From: Actinomycetota bacterium
GTDB taxonomy: Bacteria > Actinomycetota > Aquicultoria > Aquicultorales > Aquicultoraceae
NCBI GenBank assembly: GCA_030017355.1
Contig: JASEIR010000011.1
Location: 1 to 7,259, forward strand
DNA: 7,259 nt
Direction of reading: 5' to 3'
Positions 1-5,559 of the stretch are shown in pieces. The number at the start of each line of letters is the position of its first letter. Position 1 is the stretch's first letter. The notes beneath the pieces were generated by a model. The model saw only the letters and a list, made by a program, of their open reading frames with translations, made no database searches and was not told the DNA's origin. The position numbers were made by a program, and so were the translations under genes.

Positions 1-31
1 CGGTCTCCCTCCATTTTTCACCCCCACCCTT

Positions 32-117
32 ACCCTCCCCCCTCAAGGGGGAGGGTATTGTATGAGACCCCTCAAGGGGGAGGGGATTTGGGTTAGCCCC
101 CCTCAAGGGGGAGGGGA
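32..117. repeat. Three copies of a C-rich/G-rich palindrome
   Basis: Three related inverted repeats share the core CCCCTCAAGGGGGAGGG. Copy 1 (32-56) has full 10-bp arms, ACCCTCCCCC and GGGGGAGGGT, around the centre CTCAA. Copy 2 (68-86) has lost most of its left arm and keeps CCC-CTCAA-GGGGGAGGGG. Copy 3 (97-117) keeps five left-arm Cs. Copies 2 and 3 are both followed by GATTT. No long T run follows, so these do not look like ordinary terminators. They resemble dispersed intergenic palindromes (REP-like or MITE-like). The family is not recognised by name. Confidence 0.8.
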
Positions 118-181
118 TTTTAGCAGGTCTCCGGTCTCCGATCCTTTATAGCGGCGGTCTGCGGTCGGCGGTCTGCGGTCA

Positions 182-196
182 GGCTCCAAAGGAGCC
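182..196. repeat. Perfect hairpin GGCTCC-AAA-GGAGCC
   Basis: A 6-bp perfect inverted repeat with a 3-base loop, in the middle of the first 135-bp unit. The second unit has the same stem with loop GAA at 317-331. The stem is intact in both copies while surrounding heptamers differ, which hints that the stem matters or that the duplication is recent. The following bases are TAATGC, not a T run, so it is not a typical terminator. Confidence 0.75.
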
Positions 197-316
197 TAAT
201 GCGGCGGTCTGCGGTCAGTGGTCGTTTTTTCCGGCCTCCAGTCTCCCGTCTGCTCTTGCTCGTCTCCAGTCCCCGGTCCTTTATAGCGGCGGTCGGCGGT
301 CTGCGGTCGACGGTCT

Positions 317-331
317 GGCTCCGAAGGAGCC
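317..331. repeat. Second copy of the hairpin, loop GAA
   Basis: Perfect 6-bp stem GGCTCC/GGAGCC, 135 bp downstream of its twin, followed by the same TAATGC. Only the loop differs (GAA against AAA). Confidence 0.75.
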
Positions 332-369
332 TAATGCAGTGGTCAGCGGTCTGCGGTCGTTTATGCAAT

Positions 370-439
370 CCCTCGACGTTGCTCGGGACAGGCCCTCGAC
401 GTTGCTCGGGACAGGCCCCTCGACGTTGCTCGGGACATG
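370..439. repeat. 23-bp direct repeat, three head-to-tail copies
   Basis: Copies lie at 370-392, 393-415 and 417-439. The shared core is CTCGACGTTGCTCGGGACA. Copies 1 and 2 are identical; copy 3 is offset by one extra C and ends in TG instead of GG. Each copy can form a weak hairpin, CTCGA with TCGGG around loop CGTTGC, including one G.T pair. With almost no spacer between copies this is not a CRISPR array. The core resembles dispersed short intergenic repeats of the form CCTTCGAC...GCTCAGG that I recall from many environmental genomes; that resemblance is from memory. Confidence 0.85.
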
Positions 440-446
440 CTTTGCA

Positions 447-469
447 TTTTTAATTTTGAATTTTTAATT
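447..469. repeat. A/T-rich direct repeat before nif3 gene
   Basis: TTTTTAATT occurs at 447-455 and again at 461-469, separated by TTGAA, giving a 14-bp period. The small palindrome ATGC-TTT-GCAT (437-447) adjoins it. The A/T run ends the repeat island. The rest of the leader, 470-560, shows no clear repeat and no convincing -35/-10 pair at good spacing for the downstream gene; TACTAT at 535-540 is the best -10-like match but lacks a partner. Confidence 0.6.
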
Positions 470-548
470 GCTAAGGCTCAAATACGGGCTCTAGTTTTCC
501 TACATAGACCTGCCGACGATAGCTACTTTTGTGCTACTATTAATCCAC

Positions 549-556
549 GGGGTGAT
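549..556 (+). promoter_or_regulatory. Shine-Dalgarno deciding the nif3 gene start
   Basis: GGGGTGAT matches the extended anti-Shine-Dalgarno partner (AGGAGGTGAT type) and ends four bases before a GTG at 561. The longer reading from GTG 531 has no such signal, so the start is placed at 561. Confidence 0.6.
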
Positions 557-560
557 AAGA

Positions 561-1688
561 GTGGCGGTTGTATCACAGCTGATTGAAGTTGTTGAAAAGA
601 TAGCACCTTCATATCTTAGGTATGAAAAAGACAGGATTGGCCTTCAAGTTGGAAATCCAAATAATTTAGTTGATAGAATCCTAGTAACTCTTGAAGTTAC
701 AGGTGAGGTTATTCAGGAAGCAAGGGATAAAAAGGTTCAGCTTATCATCACACACCACCCGCTTATTTTTCGAAGTTTAGATCGCATCTTGGCAAGCGAT
801 CATATTGGTGGGCTAGTAACTTCGCTTATAAAATATGATGTTTCATTAATCGCAGCTCACACAAATCTTGACCGTGCAAGGGAAGGTGTAAGCGATGCAT
901 TGGCCCATGCTCTTGGTCTTGAGGATATAAAAGTGCTTTATCCTGCCTCTGATGTTCATATGTTTAAGCTTGTGGTTTTTGTGCCAAAGGAAGACGTGCA
1001 GGCGATGATTTCAGCTTTGGGGAATGCTGGAGGAGGTATTATCGGGAATTATAGCCACTGTTCCTTCCGGTCTGAGGGAATAGGAACATTCTATCCAATG
1101 GTCGGGGCGCGGCCCCATCTTGGAAAGATTGGAGAGCTAAATCAGGTTGATGAGTGTCGACTTGAGATGCTAGTAACTCCAGATAGGCTTGACGGTGTTA
1201 TTCAGACAATGTTAGAAGTTCACCCATATGAAGAAGTGGCGTATGATGTATATGAGGTTATGAATCCTCCAGCTGGCGCAGGGTTTGGTAGAGTTGGCAA
1301 TTTAGTGGAGCCGTTGACGCTTCACAGTTGCGTAGCGCTCTGGAGTGAGAAGCTAGGTAGCAATCTTCGAGTGCTGGGTGATTGGGATGCTAAGATAAAA
1401 AGAGTTGCTGTTTGTGGTGGAAGTGGTGGAGACTTGATTAGAGCAGCGAAGTCTGCAAAAGCAGATGTATTTGTAACTGGGGATGTTAAATATCACACTG
1501 CTCATGATGCCAAAGCAATGGGTTTGGCTTTGATTGATGCCGGACATGCAGAGACAGAGAAGCTGATTATCCCTGAATTTGCAGCTAAAATCCAGAATCA
1601 AATCAGCAGTCTAGGTTTGGAAGCTGAAGTATTAATATCGGAAATTGATACCAATCCATGGAATAAAGAGCAATATGGACGAGCATAA
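561..1688 (+). CDS. Nif3/YqfO-type dinuclear metal centre protein
   Basis: Encodes 375 residues of the Nif3 family (YbgI/YqfO), which in known structures form hexameric toroids with a two-metal site; the cellular reaction is not firmly established. Visible metal-ligand motifs are THHPLIF (His65, His66), HTNLD (His100, Asp104) and DAGHAETE (His329, Glu333). Between the two Nif3 halves, about residues 130-235, sits the extra domain of the longer YqfO-like members, ending in the characteristic HPYEEVAYDVYE. The length fits this long subfamily. The GTG start at 561 is preferred over GTG 531 because of the ribosome site just upstream and because the family usually begins close to the residues SQLIEVVEKIAP. 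The 3' end overlaps the next gene by 14 bases, implying translational coupling. The partnership with a zinc-ribbon protein is recurrent in bacteria. No truncation or missing ligand was seen. Confidence 0.93.
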   Translation: MAVVSQLIEVVEKIAPSYLRYEKDRIGLQVGNPNNLVDRILVTLEVTGEVIQEARDKKVQLIITHHPLIFRSLDRILASDHIGGLVTSLIKYDVSLIAAHTNLDRAREGVSDALAHALGLEDIKVLYPASDVHMFKLVVFVPKEDVQAMISALGNAGGGIIGNYSHCSFRSEGIGTFYPMVGARPHLGKIGELNQVDECRLEMLVTPDRLDGVIQTMLEVHPYEEVAYDVYEVMNPPAGAGFGRVGNLVEPLTLHSCVALWSEKLGSNLRVLGDWDAKIKRVAVCGGSGGDLIRAAKSAKADVFVTGDVKYHTAHDAKAMGLALIDAGHAETEKLIIPEFAAKIQNQISSLGLEAEVLISEIDTNPWNKEQYGRA

Positions 1689-2382
1689 AATTTTACTTGA
1701 ACTTCAAAAGATCGATTCGCAAATTGACGCGCTAGATTACCAGGAAAAGAACCTTCCTGAGCGCGAACGATATTTTAGTCTTCGCGATGAGGTTGGTAAG
1801 ATAGAAGCACTTTACAAGACCATATCAGCAAAGCTACGCAGCGAAGCAGCAGTGCAAAAAAGAATTGAGGATGAAATAAGCAGCCTAAGCGTAAAGATAG
1901 ACAAAGATCAAGCACGTTTGTATAGCGGAACGATTGCAAGCCCAAAAGAGCTCTCCAACTTGCAGCAAGAAATATCAATTCTCAAAGAACAGCTTGATAG
2001 CAAAGAGACTGACTTATTAGAACAAATAGATGTTGTTGAAAATCTTAGGACGAACGAAAGAGCTGTAGAAGATCGTCTAAAGGCAAAAAAGGACGAGATG
2101 CTCAACGCAAAAGAAGAAATGGATAGGCTATTAGGCGATATTCATGAGAAGAAGCAGGTGTTGCAAGCAAAACGAGAACCTGTTTATGCGTCACTTGAGC
2201 CTGAGGTTAGGCAATTGTATGACAGGGTTAGATCAAAATATCAGCTTGCTGTAACTGTGCTTGAGGAAGGTATCTGTCAAGGATGCAGGGTTGAACTTCC
2301 AAGCGTTGAGGCGCAAAGAATGGTGGCATCATCAAAGCTTGAAAGATGCCCTACCTGCACTCGAATATTGGTGAAGGTATGA
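1675..2382 (+). CDS. Coiled-coil C4-type zinc-ribbon protein (DUF164 family)
   Basis: Encodes 235 residues. Residues 1-175 are rich in Glu, Lys, Leu and Gln with heptad-like spacing, predicting a long antiparallel coiled coil. The C-terminus has a four-cysteine zinc ribbon, CQGC (Cys201, Cys204) and CPTC (Cys225, Cys228), with the family signature EEGICQGCRVELPS. This is the family of Helicobacter HP0958 and chlamydial CdsZ, described as nucleic-acid- or export-associated adaptors; the role here is unknown. ATG 1675 is chosen: it lies inside the end of the Nif3 gene, gives the usual N-terminus (MDEHKILLELQKIDSQI), and has a modest AAAGAG upstream. A longer reading from TTG 1645 would add ten residues without family support. 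It overlaps the following RNase H gene by ATGA, so all three genes look co-translated. Cytoplasmic; no signal peptide seen. Confidence 0.92.
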   Translation: MDEHKILLELQKIDSQIDALDYQEKNLPERERYFSLRDEVGKIEALYKTISAKLRSEAAVQKRIEDEISSLSVKIDKDQARLYSGTIASPKELSNLQQEISILKEQLDSKETDLLEQIDVVENLRTNERAVEDRLKAKKDEMLNAKEEMDRLLGDIHEKKQVLQAKREPVYASLEPEVRQLYDRVRSKYQLAVTVLEEGICQGCRVELPSVEAQRMVASSKLERCPTCTRILVKV

Positions 2383-2843
2383 TAAAAAAACTAATTATTT
2401 ATAGCGATGGGGCGGCCCGTGGCAATCCGGGCCCCGCTGGTGCTGGCGGTCAGATTAAAACTCCTGGTGGAAAGGTATTAAGCGAAGTATCAGAATACTT
2501 GGGAGAAACAACAAATAACGTAGCAGAATACAAAGCACTGATACTAACACTTCAAGAGGCTATGCAATTTGAACCAGCCGGCATCATAATTAGGTCGGAT
2601 AGCGAATTGCTTGTTAAGCAGCTTACAGGAGAGTACAAGGTAAAAAATCGGGATTTAAAACCCCTGCATGAGCTCGTAAAACAGCTTTTGGAGGGGGTTG
2701 GGTATGTTGATGTCGAACACGTCCCCAGAAATAAAAACAGGCGCGCTGATGAGCTAGCAAATGAAGCAATCGATAGATTTATAAAAGGGAAAAAAGCAGA
2801 AGTAGAAATAGAAAAACTACCTAAGCAAGGTAGTTTATTTTAA
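2379..2843 (+). CDS. Ribonuclease HI family protein
   Basis: Encodes 154 residues of the RNase H type I fold, which cleaves the RNA strand of RNA-DNA hybrids such as R-loops and primers. All four catalytic acids are visible: Asp10 in IYSDGAARGNPGPAG, Glu50 in TTNNVAEYKAL, Asp74 in IIRSDSELLV and Asp124 in RRADELANEA. His114 in EHVPRNKN precedes the last acid in the position usual for the family. The basic protrusion of E. coli RnhA seems reduced, as in the RnhA-like/YpdQ or actinobacterial-type subgroup. A 15-20 residue Lys/Glu-rich tail ends in GSLF. ATG 2379 overlaps the previous stop as ATGA, a classic coupling signal. No convincing intrinsic terminator follows on this strand; the next 400 bases hold a gene-sized RNA on the opposite strand, so the two transcripts would converge. 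Confidence 0.93.
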   Translation: MIKKLIIYSDGAARGNPGPAGAGGQIKTPGGKVLSEVSEYLGETTNNVAEYKALILTLQEAMQFEPAGIIIRSDSELLVKQLTGEYKVKNRDLKPLHELVKQLLEGVGYVDVEHVPRNKNRRADELANEAIDRFIKGKKAEVEIEKLPKQGSLF

Positions 2844-2893
2844 ATTTTTATCTTCGCCTCAAAATTAGCTCGTATACCATTAAAATCAATTAC

Positions 2894-2903
2894 TTTGATC
2901 AAA
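2894..2903. repeat. Short palindrome TTTGATCAAA
   Basis: A perfect 10-base palindrome beside the U-rich end of the minus-strand RNA, in the space between the RNase H gene and that RNA. It could be chance in A/T-rich DNA. A second perfect palindrome, TTCTTCGAAGAA, lies at 2928-2939 within the RNA. Confidence 0.4.
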
Positions 2904-2922
2904 AAGAATAAAGAACCCCAAG
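2901..2922 (-). terminator. Probable 3' end of the minus-strand RNA
   Basis: The 3' strand of the closing helix, CTTGGGGTTCT, is followed on the minus strand by TTATTCTTTTT. The long-range helix plus U-rich run could end transcription, as in RNAs whose closing stem doubles as terminator. The T tract is interrupted and no compact GC-rich hairpin lies immediately before it, so this is tentative. Confidence 0.4.
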
Positions 2923-3077
2923 AAACCTTCTTCGAAGAATCCCTAAACACCGATCTTACCTACATCCTCTTGGCGGCATCTGGTCTGGCCTCACGGCCAT
3001 ACCCCTGATACCTTACCTTGAGGGAACTGCGGTTAATCCGCATTGTCGGGTTCCTCGCATCCAGCCCCTTGGGGTCT
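2901..3077 (-). ncRNA. Unrecognised structured RNA, about 165-177 nt, 6S-like ends
   Basis: Reading the minus strand from 3077, the RNA opens with AGACCCCAAG, which pairs with CTTGGGGTTCT (2922-2912) near its 3' end: ten pairs with one bulged U. A second long-range helix joins CGAGGAACCC (3057-3048) to GGGATTCTTCG (2943-2933), ten pairs with one bulge. Inside are hairpin UGCGG-AUUAA-CCGCA (3042-3028) and a 14-pair hairpin from GGUAUC (3012-3007) to GAUGCC (2980-2975), capped by UGGCC-GUGA-GGCCA, a GNRA tetraloop. An alternative pairing of GAGGAAC with GUUCCCUC would compete with the second helix. G.U pairs in two helices, and the GNRA loop, make sense only on this strand. A matched promoter sits upstream. 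Size and paired ends recall 6S RNA, but the branched interior is not typical. It is not RNase P, tmRNA, 5S or a riboswitch that I recognise. Confidence 0.6.
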
Positions 3078-3083
3078 AACACT

Positions 3084-3113
3084 AATCTAGCAAATATGGA
3101 TTACCGTTGTCAA
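3084..3113 (-). promoter_or_regulatory. Sigma-70-type promoter of the minus-strand RNA
   Basis: On the minus strand a perfect -35 TTGACA (3113-3108) is followed after 18 bases by TAGATT (3089-3084), which matches TATAAT at four of six positions. The expected start, seven bases further, is A3077, exactly the first base of the RNA's closing helix. The agreement between promoter spacing and RNA fold was not used to place either one, so it supports both. Confidence 0.65.
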
Positions 3114-3135
3114 CAAATTTTCGTAAAAATTTTTT
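3114..3135 (-). promoter_or_regulatory. UP-like A/T element upstream of that promoter
   Basis: The 22 bases directly upstream of the minus-strand TTGACA are A/T-rich, with an A6-T5 run, then ACG, then A4-T3. They match most positions of the consensus UP element bound by the RNA polymerase alpha subunit. Such elements mark strongly expressed promoters, such as those of rRNA and abundant small RNAs. They may equally be a generic A/T stretch in an intergenic region. Confidence 0.45.
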
Positions 3136-3188
3136 AATTGTATGGCGTTGTTTTCTGTGCCAACATTCATAGGTAAGGCCGGCTTAAA

Positions 3189-3217
3189 TTGCAACGGCAT
3201 CAGGGCAACGGTATAAT
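3189..3217 (+). promoter_or_regulatory. Promoter of the menaquinone operon
   Basis: TTGCAA (3189-3194) and a perfect TATAAT (3212-3217) are separated by 17 bases. Transcription would start near 3224, giving a leader of only about 24 bases before ATG 3248, with no room for a riboswitch. Two direct copies of GCAACGG (3191-3197 and 3205-3211) overlap the -35 and abut the -10, spaced 14 bp apart, and could be an operator. The promoter points away from the minus-strand RNA promoter; the two cores are about 75 bp apart and divergent. Confidence 0.7.
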
Positions 3218-3247
3218 TCACCTTAATGATTTGAAAGGTAGGCATAC

Positions 3248-4699
3248 ATGGCATTCCGAGACTTAAGGGACTTCATAAAATTCCTGGAATCAAAAGGGGA
3301 GCTAAAAAGGGTTAGCGTTGAGGTCGACCCAATTCTTGAGGTTACTGAAATAACTGATAGGGTAAGCAAGAACTATGGTCCAGCTCTTCTTTTTGAGAAT
3401 CCAAAAGGATTCGATATCCCGATTCTCATAAATACCTTTGGTTCATATGAGCGGATGAGCTGGGCTCTTGGCGTAAATAATCTGGATGAGGTTCCTGTTA
3501 GATTAGCCGAGCTATTGCCTGATGGTGAGCCAGGCACGCTTTGGGAGAAAATATCGGCGTTGCTAAAACTAAAGAACATCGCGGATTACAAGCCAAAAGA
3601 GATTAAAAATGCCCCTTGCCAGGAAATGGTTTTAACTGACAACTTTTCGCTTGATAATTTTCCAATTCTTAAGTGCTGGCCTCAGGATGGAGGAAGATTT
3701 ATTACACTGCCACTAGTAATCACCAAAGATCCTGATAGTGGAAGGCAAAATGTTGGCATGTACCGTATGCAAGTCTATGATGCAAAAACTACTGGTATGC
3801 ATTGGCATGACCATCATGACGGAGCACATAATTTTCGCAAGCACCAGCAGCTAAATAAGCCAACTGAAGTTGCGGTGGCGCTTGGGGGTGACCCGGCAAC
3901 AATTTATTCAGCGACAGCACCACTTCCTCCAAACATCGATGAGTTATTTTTTGCTGGAATGATTAGAAGGCAGCCTGTCGAAGTAGTGCGGGCGAAAACG
4001 GTTGATTTGATGGTTCCAGCTAATGCTGAAATTATTCTAGAAGGATATGTTGATCCTAGCGAAACTAGGTGGGAAGGTCCTTTTGGTGATCATACAGGTT
4101 ATTATTCATTAGCAGATTACTATCCAGTATTTCACATCCAGTGTGTAACAATGCGCAAGAACCCTATATATCCAGCGACTATAGTTGGAAAGCCTCCAAT
4201 GGAGGACTGCTACATGGGGAAGGCGACAGAGAGAATATTTCTTCCTGTCCTTAAAGTTGCCTTACCTGAGATACAGGATATAAACCTACCGCTTGAAGGT
4301 GTTTTCCATAACTGCGCGGTTGTATCTATTCATAAAAGCTATCCTGCTCACGCATATAAGGTAATGAGCGCTCTTTGGGGACTAGGCCAGATGATGTTTA
4401 CAAAGATAATAATTGTTGTCGATCACACAGTAAACGTTCAGAACATGTCAGAAGTTCTCTGGAAGGTTTTCAACAATGTTGATCCAGAGCGCGATATAAT
4501 GGTGGTTAAAGGACCTCTTGATGCGCTTGATCACTCATCAAATACTCCCAAATTTGGTTCCAAAATGGGGATTGATGCAACTAAAAAGTGGCCTGAGGAA
4601 GGGCACACTAGAGAGTGGCCGGATGATATCGAGATGTTAGAAGACATAAAACAGCTTGTTGATGAGAAATGGGAGGAATTAGGCCTTGGGAAGGCTTAA
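3248..4699 (+). CDS. mqnL: UbiD-family menaquinone decarboxylase (MqnL type)
   Basis: Encodes 483 residues of the UbiD family, prenyl-FMN- and metal-dependent decarboxylases. In the futalosine route the MqnL-type enzyme is thought to remove the carboxylate from the prenylated 6-naphthoate. The catalytic Arg-Glu-Asp set is visible: Arg173 in NVGMYRMQ, and Glu276 and Asp281 in WEGPFGDHTGYY. Asn168 and Glu232 fit the metal-site positions, with a His-rich loop GMHWHDHHDGAH at 183-194. The N-terminus, MAFRDLRDFIKFLESKGELKR, is typical of the family. ATG 3248 follows GAAAGGTAGG and a promoter about 30 bases upstream, so this is the first gene of the operon. The end overlaps the prenyltransferase start by 14 bases. 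Assignment to menaquinone rather than another UbiD substrate rests on neighbours (UbiA, UbiX, MqnE). No missing catalytic residue. Confidence 0.92.
   Translation: MAFRDLRDFIKFLESKGELKRVSVEVDPILEVTEITDRVSKNYGPALLFENPKGFDIPILINTFGSYERMSWALGVNNLDEVPVRLAELLPDGEPGTLWEKISALLKLKNIADYKPKEIKNAPCQEMVLTDNFSLDNFPILKCWPQDGGRFITLPLVITKDPDSGRQNVGMYRMQVYDAKTTGMHWHDHHDGAHNFRKHQQLNKPTEVAVALGGDPATIYSATAPLPPNIDELFFAGMIRRQPVEVVRAKTVDLMVPANAEIILEGYVDPSETRWEGPFGDHTGYYSLADYYPVFHIQCVTMRKNPIYPATIVGKPPMEDCYMGKATERIFLPVLKVALPEIQDINLPLEGVFHNCAVVSIHKSYPAHAYKVMSALWGLGQMMFTKIIIVVDHTVNVQNMSEVLWKVFNNVDPERDIMVVKGPLDALDHSSNTPKFGSKMGIDATKKWPEEGHTREWPDDIEMLEDIKQLVDEKWEELGLGKA
4671..4676 (+). promoter_or_regulatory. Shine-Dalgarno for the TTG-started prenyltransferase
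   Basis: GGGAGG, inside the 3' end of the decarboxylase gene, lies nine bases before TTG 4686. The next ATG, 4713, has no ribosome site at proper distance, so this signal decides the start. Confidence 0.65.
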
Positions 4700-5558
4700 G
4701 ACGGTTCTTGAGATGATCAAGTTTGAGCATACTATCTTTGCGTTGCCTTTTGCTTACATGGGTATGGTTCTTGCAGCAAACGGCATGCCAAGTTTAAGCC
4801 AGATTTTATGGATTACCATTGCAATGGTTGGTGCCAGAAGTTTTGCAATGTCTCTTAATCGCTATATTGACCGTGAAATCGATGCCAGGAATCCTCGCAC
4901 GAAAGATCGTGCAATACCTGCTAAAAAGCTTACAGCTAGGTACGTGCTAGGTTTTAGTATTATAAGTCTTGCTGTTTTCTTTGTTGCGACGTATCAGCTG
5001 GCTCCTCTTGCGCGTGTTGTTTGGCCTGCAATAGTTCTCCCATTTGTTATATATTCCTATACAAAGCGCTTTACCTGGCTTAGCCATGTTATTCTAGGGA
5101 TGTGTCTTGGACTGGCTCCAATTGGTGCTTGGATAGCCATAAAAAATGGCTTAAGCTGGCCGGTTGTAATATTGGGAGCCGCTGTTACGCTTTGGACAGC
5201 TGGCTTTGATATTATCTATGCTTGTCAAGATATTGAAGTGGATCGGCGAGAAAAACTTTTTTCAATCCCGGCTGTGTTTGGGATTAAAAGGGCGCTCTTG
5301 GTTACAAGGACTTTTCATGTTCTGACAGTTTGCTTGTTATTTACAGTGGGTGTAGCTTTTAAATTGGGAGCTATTTATTACATGGGCGTAATTATAACCG
5401 CACTTCTGCTGACATATGAAAATAGACTAGTAAAGCCGAATGATTTATCTAAGGTAAATCTGGCATTTTTTACAGTTAATGGCTTTATAAGTCTTCAAAT
5501 ATTTGCATTTACTGGCCTTGATTTTGCTGCAAGATATCTGCTCAAGGGGATGGGATAG
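4686..5558 (+). CDS. mqnP: UbiA-family prenyltransferase (MqnP type)
   Basis: Encodes 290 residues of an integral membrane prenyltransferase that transfers a polyprenyl chain from its diphosphate to an aromatic acceptor; here the acceptor is most likely 1,4-dihydroxy-6-naphthoate. Both Asp-rich motifs are present: NRYIDREID (Asn58, Asp62, Asp66) and DIIYACQDIEVD (Asp175, Asp182, Asp186), which bind magnesium and diphosphate. Eight or nine hydrophobic segments are spread along the protein, as expected. The opening RLKTVLEMIKFEHTIFALPFAYMG is the family's usual N-terminus, which supports TTG 4686 over ATG 4713 (the shorter form would lose the conserved lead-in). The start lies inside the decarboxylase gene, and the stop is one base before the UbiX start, so expression of all three is likely coupled. 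MqnP is preferred over UbiA of ubiquinone synthesis because of the neighbouring MqnE. Confidence 0.92.
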   Translation: MGRLKTVLEMIKFEHTIFALPFAYMGMVLAANGMPSLSQILWITIAMVGARSFAMSLNRYIDREIDARNPRTKDRAIPAKKLTARYVLGFSIISLAVFFVATYQLAPLARVVWPAIVLPFVIYSYTKRFTWLSHVILGMCLGLAPIGAWIAIKNGLSWPVVILGAAVTLWTAGFDIIYACQDIEVDRREKLFSIPAVFGIKRALLVTRTFHVLTVCLLFTVGVAFKLGAIYYMGVIITALLLTYENRLVKPNDLSKVNLAFFTVNGFISLQIFAFTGLDFAARYLLKGMG

Positions 5559-5559
5559 C

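Larger units (their letters stand above)
121..360. repeat. 135-bp tandem duplication built of 7-bp units
   Basis: Two diverged copies lie in direct orientation at an exact offset of 135 bp with no indels: about 121-255, and 256 onward, where similarity fades near 360. Each copy has the same architecture: a GTCTCC-rich start, the block TCCTTTATAGCG (142 and 277), four heptamers of the type GCGGTCN (154-181 and 289-316), a hairpin, TAATGC, three more heptamers (204-224 and 339-359), then TTT. The 13-mer GCGGTCTGCGGTC occurs five times (154, 168, 204, 296, 346). A 7-bp period does not keep a reading frame, so this is unlikely to be coding. Unrelated in sequence to the palindromes before it and the 23-bp repeats after it. 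Confidence 0.85.

Noticed and set aside
370..439. CRISPR array
   Set aside because: The 23-bp copies abut with zero or one base between them; there are no spacers and no cas genes in view.
120..453. Open frames on both strands of 82 and 84 codons
   Set aside because: They lie wholly in the heptamer and 23-bp repeats, translate to low-complexity Arg/Thr/Pro-rich or Ser/Arg-rich strings, and the 7-bp period would not preserve a protein repeat.
531..560. Longer Nif3 start at GTG 531
   Set aside because: No ribosome site before it, and the extra ten residues do not resemble the family N-terminus.
1353..2105. Minus-strand open frames of 65-82 codons under the Nif3 and zinc-ribbon genes
   Set aside because: They are antisense shadows of well-supported genes, with no ribosome sites or recognisable domains.
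3065..3074. CCCCTTGGGG as a simple terminator hairpin
   Set aside because: It has no loop to speak of and no T run on either side; it is better explained as the start of the RNA's closing helix.
2950..3110. Plus-strand riboswitch or T-box for the mqn operon
   Set aside because: The good mqn promoter at 3189-3217 lies downstream of it, no T-box sequence is present, and the pairings with G.U and the GNRA loop favour the minus strand.
2844..3247. RNase P RNA (rnpB) after the RNase HI gene, an arrangement I recall from some bacteria
   Set aside because: No GAGGAAAGTCC-type core on either strand and the structured part is only about 170 nt; the one ACAGAAA on the minus strand lies upstream of the promoter.
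5503..5559. Longer UbiX start at ATG 5503
   Set aside because: It would overlap the prenyltransferase by 56 bases and add residues foreign to UbiX; TTG 5560 begins right before the conserved IVAITGASGS segment.
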